Below are positions 7,360 through 11,017 of a stretch of 11,017 bases of DNA, one piece after another (positions within the stretch are counted from its first letter, which is position 1; each line of letters opens with the position of its first letter). This DNA is from Deltaproteobacteria bacterium (lineage in GTDB: Bacteria; Desulfobacterota; Desulfarculia; Adiutricales; JAGVGV01): positions 1-11,017 of the forward strand of contig JADFXS010000072.1 of the NCBI GenBank assembly GCA_015233515.1, given 5' to 3'. Below the pieces are notes generated by a model. The model was given only the letters and a program-made list of their open reading frames with translations. It had not been told where the DNA came from and did not search any database. Made by a program: the position numbers and the translations under genes.

Positions 7360-8956
7360 AAGAAAAACACACCGGTCTTGGATGCTCGTTTTAGGTTTGA
7401 CCCCAATTTTATTTATTATCATTGAATTATTACCATTGGCGGACTTCCCGGACTCCACTCGACCCGGCGATGAACGGATACTCTATCTGGCCCTACCCAT
7501 GCCCATCCTGACATTGGATCCGTACGAATACTCATATGGAGCCCAGAACGAAATATTTCCTTTCATTTACAGTTTTTTATTGGTCCCAAATCGAGACGGA
7601 ACCTTTTCTCCGGATTTGGCTATGCGTTGGACTTCCAGCGACCACGACCTGACCTGGGAATTTATCCTGCGCCCGGAAGCCCGGTTCCATAACAATCGAC
7701 CGGTCCTGGCCACTGACGTAGCCTATTCCTTGAAAAAAATATTTCAATATAATGTGATCCTGGCCGAAGCCGTGGATCGGATAGAGACCCCCTACCCTCA
7801 CCGGGTGATCCTGCATCTGAAACACCGGGTCCCCCATCTGCTGTACCAGCTTTCCGTTGAGTCGATCGTTCCTGAACCTTTACCGGAAGTTCCGGATCTG
7901 GACGAGCAGCCCATAGGCAGCGGTCCGTTTCGAGTGCTAAGTCGCCTGGATGATCGACAAATTATTCTGGCGCGATTCGATCAATATTACGGCACGCCTC
8001 CAAACTGGGACTCGATAGAAATCAACTATGTGCCGAGCGAAGAAAAAATCTGGCGTGATCTAATGTTGGAGCGAACTTACTTCAGTGAAAATATCTCGGC
8101 GGAAAATGTTCCATACTTGCATGTGGAGCCCGGCCGCTATGAGCTAGAAGGAAGGCTAAGCAACAAAGCTACGGTTTTGTTGTTCAATACCCATCGGCCG
8201 CCTTTGGCCGACCGAGACATAAGAAAGTCCCTGGCGCGCATGATCGACCTCGAGGAACATATCCGAAACGATTTAAGAGGAATGGCCAAACCATGTCCCG
8301 GTCCTTTAGGCTTTCAATCCCCCTATCTACCCGCGGATGTGGACCAGGTCCGTCCCGATTGGGCTTGGGCTGAAAAAACTCTCGAGGGAAAAGGTTGGGT
8401 GGATCATGATGGGGATGGTTACCGGGATCGTGACGGTCAAAATTTGGATTTTGATATTTTGCTTTCTCCGCATTTTGACGCGGATAGGAAAACCGCCGAC
8501 TATGTGCAACTAGCTTTCAATCAATTCGGAGTGCGCGCCAATTTGATTGAAAAACGTTATGACCGTATGATTGAGGAAAATTTGAAGACCGGGGATTTCC
8601 AGGCGTGTTTTACTTGGCATAACACCAATCATCGCCTGGTAAACGGTTTTGTCCGCACATGGGCTTCCGGCGCCAAGGGCGACTTTAATTATGGTCGCTA
8701 CCAAAATCCGGCCGTGGACCAGTCTTTGAGCGAATTGCCGACCAAGGACAACGAAGAAGATTATTCCAAAATCCTGCGGACTTTTCACCAACAACTAGTC
8801 AATGATCAACCTGCTGTCTGGCTGGTGCATAATTACATCATTCATGGCCATTCCGGCCGGCTGCAGGGTTATACCCGGCCAAACCCGGAATTCTACCCGA
8901 CTTATCATCTCATTCATGCCTGGCTGGCCCCGCGGCCCACCCACTGGAAATATTGA
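7325..8956 (+). CDS. Family 5 extracellular solute-binding protein (OppA/DppA-like)
   Basis: This 543-aa protein should bind oligopeptides or a similar ligand outside the cytoplasmic membrane. Family features are a start near LALPMPILTLDPYEYSYGAQNEI, the conserved core FSPDLAMRWTSSDHDLTWEF followed by ATDVAYSLKKI, GSGPFRVL, and a late GWVDHDGDGYRDRDG calcium-loop-like turn common in this family. A positively charged start and one hydrophobic segment (about 20-40, WMLVLGLTPILFIIIELLPLA) act as signal peptide or anchor. No lipobox cysteine follows, so it is not a standard lipoprotein. The ATG at 7325 is chosen because it directly precedes the signal sequence; the frame is open much further upstream but only inside the activator gene. 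No ABC permease or ATPase genes follow, so it is an orphan binding protein, perhaps sensory or sharing another transporter. Confidence 0.87.
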   Translation: MSLKPRNPKLPERKTHRSWMLVLGLTPILFIIIELLPLADFPDSTRPGDERILYLALPMPILTLDPYEYSYGAQNEIFPFIYSFLLVPNRDGTFSPDLAMRWTSSDHDLTWEFILRPEARFHNNRPVLATDVAYSLKKIFQYNVILAEAVDRIETPYPHRVILHLKHRVPHLLYQLSVESIVPEPLPEVPDLDEQPIGSGPFRVLSRLDDRQIILARFDQYYGTPPNWDSIEINYVPSEEKIWRDLMLERTYFSENISAENVPYLHVEPGRYELEGRLSNKATVLLFNTHRPPLADRDIRKSLARMIDLEEHIRNDLRGMAKPCPGPLGFQSPYLPADVDQVRPDWAWAEKTLEGKGWVDHDGDGYRDRDGQNLDFDILLSPHFDADRKTADYVQLAFNQFGVRANLIEKRYDRMIEENLKTGDFQACFTWHNTNHRLVNGFVRTWASGAKGDFNYGRYQNPAVDQSLSELPTKDNEEDYSKILRTFHQQLVNDQPAVWLVHNYIIHGHSGRLQGYTRPNPEFYPTYHLIHAWLAPRPTHWKY

Positions 8957-8987
8957 TCTTTGTCCGTCGCGATCTCATCCGCCGATA

Positions 8988-9083
8988 TTAAGACCATCCA
9001 GTTCGCTCCAAATATAAGCCCGCGTCATAGGTTGAGCGCAGACAATTGACGCCGTCGAAACTGCCGGTGCGCAGTAAAGCTTG
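8988..9083 (-). pseudogene. Coding tail of the maturase beyond an in-frame TAA
   Basis: After the TAA at 9086-9084 the maturase frame continues for 31 sense codons to a second TAA at 8990-8988. The sequence reads QALLRTGSFDGVNC and then LRSTYDAGLYLERTGWS. SPASM-domain maturases normally continue after the GGC motif with CRYxAL-like sequence and a last cysteine about 15 residues on; C in GVNC fits that position. A single base change from TAT or TAC (Tyr) would create the TAA. The restored stop is 31 bp from the converging solute-binding protein gene, a natural gene end. Confidence 0.75.
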
Positions 9084-10280
9084 TTACCGACATCCCCCAT
9101 CGCACAACGGCGCCAGGCAGCATTCCTGCCGGCAGAAATCCGGCAGATTTCTGACCAGCAAGCGAGCTTCCAAACGAAAATCCACACCTGTGCGAACCTG
9201 CCCGTAATTCAATTCCGTATGGTCCATCATGGACGGGCAGACACCTAATCCGCCGGCAACATCAATTATCACATTATTCCGATAGTTCGCCAGGCAACGA
9301 CTTACCGGTGGACCGCTGACTTCCTTGAATCCTCGTTGTCGGATCTGCTCCTGCAGCCATAAATACCGCCTGGGGTCCTCTTCAACCAAGCAATCAATCG
9401 GGCCGGTCGGCGGATCATCCCATAATTGCGCATCATTCCCAACGGGTAGAAAAGGACCGAAGGAAACATCACTCAGATGATCGCGCAAACCCTTATCCGT
9501 CAGCTCGTCCAAAAGTTTAGGAAAAGTTCGATAATCGCCGTTGCCGGGGTCATACTGTCCTTGCAGGCCGATTTCCACCAACCCGGCCAGAGCCGCAAGG
9601 TTACCCATGATCCGGTCATAAGTCGGGCCGCCGTCCTTGGCCGGCCGCAGCCGGTCATGCGTCTCCGCTACCCCGGACACGGTGACCCTGACCTTTACCA
9701 GTCCAAACTTTTTTAATTCCTTGATCAAGTCCGGCGTCAGAGCAAGTCCGTTGCTGATAAGACTGACCTTGAATTCCAAACCGCGCCCTCGGCAAAAGCG
9801 ATACAACCCTTCAGCGAGATAAACCATGACGTTAGGATTGAGGATGGCTTCCGCCCCCCCGAAATCCAACCGAACCGTTTTGGGTCTTTTGATTTCCACA
9901 TCCGCCTGGATAAAATCCAACACCGCCCGGGCTGTCTCCGAACTCATATGTTCAGATCTTTTTCGACTTCCGTGAATGCAATATGAGCAGGCCATGTTGC
10001 AGGCCCGGGTCGGACTGACCAGGTAGGTCAAGGTTGTCAAGTCGTAGGCCATACTGGTCCGCCAATGGGCCAGGACCTGATCTTCATCCTGATCCCGGTC
10101 AACGAGAAAACCTTGAACCGCCAGTTCCTCGGCCGTGTCTTGATCTTGGCCGCTTGTCGCCGTGTTCCAGACTTCGGCCGGCAGTCCTCCCAAGGCGCGG
10201 GTCAAAGTATTGAACAACCCTAGGCCATTTCCGGATAAAGGTTCCACCAGAGTAAAACGGGAAATCTTATATTCACTCAT
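9084..10280 (-). CDS. Radical SAM/SPASM peptide maturase, apparently truncated by a nonsense codon
   Basis: This 398-aa enzyme should use S-adenosylmethionine and a 4Fe-4S cluster to modify the peptide encoded just upstream. The N-terminal 85 residues (ISRFTLVEP, GLFNTLTRAL, AVQGFLVDRDQDED) resemble the peptide-recognition region found in many such maturases. The radical SAM core follows with CNMACSYC (C94, C98, C101), the SAM-binding variant FGGAE (140-144) and LISNGLALT. SPASM cysteines are C329 and C348 (spacing C-X13-G-X4-C), then C383, C387, C388, C393 and C397. The last expected cysteine is missing because the frame ends in TAA right after CDGGCR; the frame beyond supplies it. The ATG at 10280 has AAGG six bases upstream. 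It lies 75 bp after the peptide gene. Function depends on whether the stop is real. Confidence 0.88.
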   Translation of the reverse strand: MSEYKISRFTLVEPLSGNGLGLFNTLTRALGGLPAEVWNTATSGQDQDTAEELAVQGFLVDRDQDEDQVLAHWRTSMAYDLTTLTYLVSPTRACNMACSYCIHGSRKRSEHMSSETARAVLDFIQADVEIKRPKTVRLDFGGAEAILNPNVMVYLAEGLYRFCRGRGLEFKVSLISNGLALTPDLIKELKKFGLVKVRVTVSGVAETHDRLRPAKDGGPTYDRIMGNLAALAGLVEIGLQGQYDPGNGDYRTFPKLLDELTDKGLRDHLSDVSFGPFLPVGNDAQLWDDPPTGPIDCLVEEDPRRYLWLQEQIRQRGFKEVSGPPVSRCLANYRNNVIIDVAGGLGVCPSMMDHTELNYGQVRTGVDFRLEARLLVRNLPDFCRQECCLAPLCDGGCR

Positions 10281-10299
10281 CAGCCACCTTAACGAATGC

Positions 10300-10325
10300 G
10301 CCCGTCGGAGTGGTCTCGGACGGGC
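10300..10325 (-). other. Intercistronic hairpin between peptide and maturase genes
   Basis: The segment folds into a seven-pair GCCCGTC/GACGGGC stem, one C-C mismatch, three further pairs and a four-base ACCA loop (minus strand). It begins 30 bases after the peptide stop and ends about ten bases before the maturase ribosome binding site. No T-run follows, so partial attenuation, RNA processing or transcript stabilisation are more likely than full termination. Such elements often let a precursor be made in excess over its enzyme. Confidence 0.65.
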
Positions 10326-10355
10326 AATAAGGATTAAGCGCGTGAAATCGAAGGC

Positions 10356-10457
10356 TCACGGAGCATACATGGGACCGCCCATGCAGCAGGTCATCCCCGC
10401 CGCCAAGCGATAATCCAGATCAGCACGGGTCACTAGGACCAGCCGGCTTTTCTTCAT
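10356..10457 (-). CDS. 33-aa Cys/Met-rich RiPP precursor peptide
   Basis: This short gene encodes a peptide that starts MKKSRLVLVTR, continues ADLDYRLAA and ends GMTCCMGGPMYAP. The first 20 residues look like a leader and the C-terminal 13, rich in Cys (24, 25), Met (22, 26, 30), Gly and Pro, look like a core. A strong AAGGAGG lies eight bases before the ATG, and the radical SAM/SPASM maturase gene follows on the same strand after 75 bp. This is the usual order for ribosomally made, post-translationally modified peptides. Adjacent cysteines could receive sulfur-to-carbon thioether links or bind metal. The layout recalls the geopeptide/maturase pairs described for Geobacter, but I cannot confirm family membership. 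No exporter or leader peptidase gene is in the window. Confidence 0.82.
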   Translation of the reverse strand: MKKSRLVLVTRADLDYRLAAGMTCCMGGPMYAP

Positions 10458-10465
10458 GGCTGTTT

Positions 10466-10472
10466 CCTCCTT
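10466..10472 (-). promoter_or_regulatory. Strong Shine-Dalgarno of the precursor peptide gene
   Basis: AAGGAGG on the minus strand ends eight bases before the ATG at 10457. Such a strong, well-placed site in front of only 33 codons is a main argument that the peptide gene is real. Confidence 0.82.
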
Positions 10473-10482
10473 TGTTATATTG

Positions 10483-10500
10483 ACCGATCGGAATATCGGT
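10483..10500. promoter_or_regulatory. Inverted repeat in the peptide leader region
   Basis: ACCGAT (10483-10488) and ATCGGT (10495-10500) form a perfect six-base inverted repeat around a six-base spacer. It lies just downstream of the predicted transcription start and before the ribosome binding site. It could be an operator or an mRNA stem-loop. It is short, so the claim is tentative. Confidence 0.4.
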
Positions 10501-10516
10501 AATACTGGATAGAGAA

Positions 10517-10533
10517 TACAAAGACGGTGCCAA
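10517..10533 (-). promoter_or_regulatory. Sigma-54-like -24/-12 promoter of the peptide cassette
   Basis: The minus strand reads TTGGCACCGTCTTTGTA. This matches the sigma-54 consensus YTGGCAC at -24 perfectly and has TTG at -12 with the correct ten bases between GG and the -12 dinucleotide. The weak point is GT where GC is usual. Transcription would start near 10506, giving a leader of about 49 bases that contains the inverted repeat and the ribosome binding site. A competing sigma-70 reading (TTGGCA with TATCCA) is poorer. Confidence 0.55.
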
Positions 10534-10599
10534 GGGGGATGCTGCGATATTAATCAGTTATATTATGGTGTTACCCGGAAAATTTTTATGGAGGTTCTC

Positions 10600-10617
10600 G
10601 GGATTTCCGGATTTCCC
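10600..10617. promoter_or_regulatory. Hyphenated palindrome, possible upstream activator site
   Basis: GGGA-TT-TCCGGA-TT-TCCC is symmetric apart from the two TT pairs. Its centre is about 100 bases upstream of the predicted sigma-54 start, a usual distance for enhancer-binding protein sites. Two copies of ACCCGGAAA (10573-10581 and 10647-10655), 74 bases apart, flank it. The assignment is speculative. Confidence 0.3.
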
Positions 10618-10724
10618 AGGCTGACATCCTGATGGATGATAATCAAACCCGGAAACTTGTCGCCGGCGCTGAAGACATGCGACACTGAAAGATCAACATT
10701 GAAGGTCAGGGCCTTTATAGGGGC

Positions 10725-10740
10725 GCCCGACCGGTCGGGC
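10725..10740. other. Perfect 16-bp palindrome GCCCGACCGGTCGGGC
   Basis: The two eight-base halves are exact complements with no spacer. No T-run follows on either side, so it is not an obvious terminator. It lies 14 bases before repeat copy B, just as a strong hairpin lies ten bases before copy A, so it may belong to a larger composite repeat. Confidence 0.55.
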
Positions 10741-10754
10741 CTATGATAGTAATA

Positions 10755-10805
10755 TTGAAGCTCCTCGCAGCAAGCTGCGGCGAATGCCCTCGCTTACATG
10801 TTCAA
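10755..10805 (+). repeat. 51-bp palindromic repeat, copy B
   Basis: This is the second copy of the element at 2246-2296, in the same orientation, with 41 of 51 matching bases and no gaps. The inner stem is perfect here (CGCAGC-AA-GCTGCG). The ends are ATTGAA and TTCAAT, where copy A has GTTGAA and TTCAAC: one base pair changed on both sides, keeping the pairing. It is directly upstream of the Fic-domain fragment and inside the gene-poor right end. Confidence 0.7.
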
Positions 10806-10827
10806 TTACCTATATCCAATTCAAACG

Positions 10828-10962
10828 ATGTCATATCGAGACGTCTTACATACGCATAAACTGCTTTTTGGAGACATGTACCCATGGGCAGGGCAAGACC
10901 GGACGCAGACAGCTCCGGACATTGCGGTGAGCAATAGGCTTATCGAAGAGGTCGGAATTTAG
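10828..10962 (+). pseudogene. Truncated Fic-domain fragment
   Basis: The frame encodes MSYRDVLHTHKLLFGDM, YPWAGQDRTQTAPDIAVS and then NRLIEEVGI before a TAG. The first part matches the conserved front of Fic/Doc AMP-transferase-type domains (the H-x2-LF-x-D-x-YPWAGxxR motif). The active-site HPFxxGNGR motif and everything after it are missing, and the sequence diverges from the family after AVS. The frame stays open upstream through repeat copy B without a convincing start or ribosome binding site. It is best read as the remnant of a fic gene, with no active toxin or enzyme expected. Confidence 0.6.
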
Positions 10963-10963
10963 T

Positions 10964-11017
10964 TTACGGTTCGGACTTGAGGCGGTTGATCACGACGGCG
11001 ATCAAAATGATCCCGTT
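10964..11017 (-). CDS. C-terminal end of a probable ABC sugar permease, cut by window edge
   Basis: Only the last 17 residues (NGIILIAVVINRLKSEP) and the TAA are inside the window. A GII-L-AV-NRLK tail is typical of the final membrane helix of RbsC/MglC-type permeases (branched-chain/sugar BPD_transp_2 family), which import simple sugars. So short a piece cannot prove this. It converges on the Fic fragment, with only one base between the two stop codons. Confidence 0.4.
   Translation of the reverse strand, partial: NGIILIAVVINRLKSEP

Larger units (their letters stand above)
10563..10793 (-). pseudogene. Possible relic coding frame of unknown family
   Basis: A minus-strand frame stays open for 76 codons and reads as protein-like sequence, for example EELQYYYHRPDRSG, ALTFNVDLSVSHVFSAGDKF and GLIIIHQDVSLGNPEIPRTS. 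Codon choices resemble the neighbouring genes. It has no ATG start, begins just after a stop inside repeat copy B and does not match a family I recognise. An open frame of this length can arise by chance, so it may be either a decayed gene end or simple intergenic DNA upstream of the peptide promoter. Confidence 0.25.

Noticed and set aside
8396..8440. EF-hand calcium-sensing domain in the solute-binding protein
   Set aside because: The DHDGDGYRDRDG turn is a common feature of family-5 binding proteins and does not indicate a separate domain.
9084..9086. Recoded TAA or alternative genetic code
   Set aside because: TAA is used as the normal stop of the methyltransferase, the CPBP protease and other genes here, and no recoding signal was recognised.
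8975..9187. Minus-strand 70-codon frame covering the maturase end
   Set aside because: It is out of frame with the maturase. The maturase frame itself gives the SPASM-like continuation, so a frameshift explanation is not needed.
10162..10413. Plus-strand open frame of 83 codons overlapping the peptide gene and the maturase start
   Set aside because: It lies opposite two better-supported minus-strand genes, has no good ribosome binding site, and its protein resembles nothing.
10828..10962. Intact Fic toxin gene
   Set aside because: The active-site HPFxxGNGR motif is absent and the frame stops after 44 codons.

Overview
The window appears to be bacterial chromosome of roughly 50% GC. The combination of a PAS-GGDEF signalling protein, a sigma-54 activator, Gram-negative envelope genes and a radical-SAM peptide cassette suggests a Gram-negative lineage such as Desulfobacterota/deltaproteobacteria. 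That placement is an inference from gene content only. No rRNA, tRNA, CRISPR array or intact insertion sequence was seen.

Layout. Left (1-2343, plus strand): the 3' part of a PAS-PAS-GGDEF diguanylate cyclase, a class I SAM-dependent methyltransferase, then a non-coding gap holding a 14-bp hairpin and a 51-bp palindromic repeat. Centre-left (2344-5584, minus strand): a tightly packed four-gene unit encoding a left-handed beta-helix GlmU-like protein, a small uncharacterised protein, a polytopic membrane protein with a HEAT-like tail and a CPBP membrane protease. Centre (5833-8956, plus strand): a sigma-54 enhancer-binding protein with an unusual tail, overlapping a family-5 solute-binding protein that has no transporter partners here. 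Right (8988-10533, minus strand): a peptide-modification cassette made of a sigma-54-like promoter, a 33-codon Cys/Met-rich peptide gene with a strong ribosome binding site, an intercistronic hairpin and a radical SAM/SPASM maturase. Far right (10534-11017): gene debris, a second copy of the 51-bp repeat, a truncated Fic-domain fragment and the last 17 codons of what looks like an ABC sugar permease.

The main discovery is the peptide cassette. The 33-aa peptide (ending GMTCCMGGPMYAP) was found by reading the minus strand, is shorter than common gene-calling cut-offs, and has the layout of a RiPP precursor in front of its radical SAM maturase. The maturase carries an in-frame TAA right after its CDGGCR motif. 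The same frame continues for 31 more sense codons that look like the missing end of the SPASM domain, including its final cysteine. This is a recent nonsense mutation, a base-call error or readthrough. The sigma-54 activator encoded 2.5 kb away is the obvious candidate to switch on the cassette promoter, and the solute-binding protein encoded with it could be part of the sensing or uptake side. These links are inferred from proximity and promoter type, not shown.
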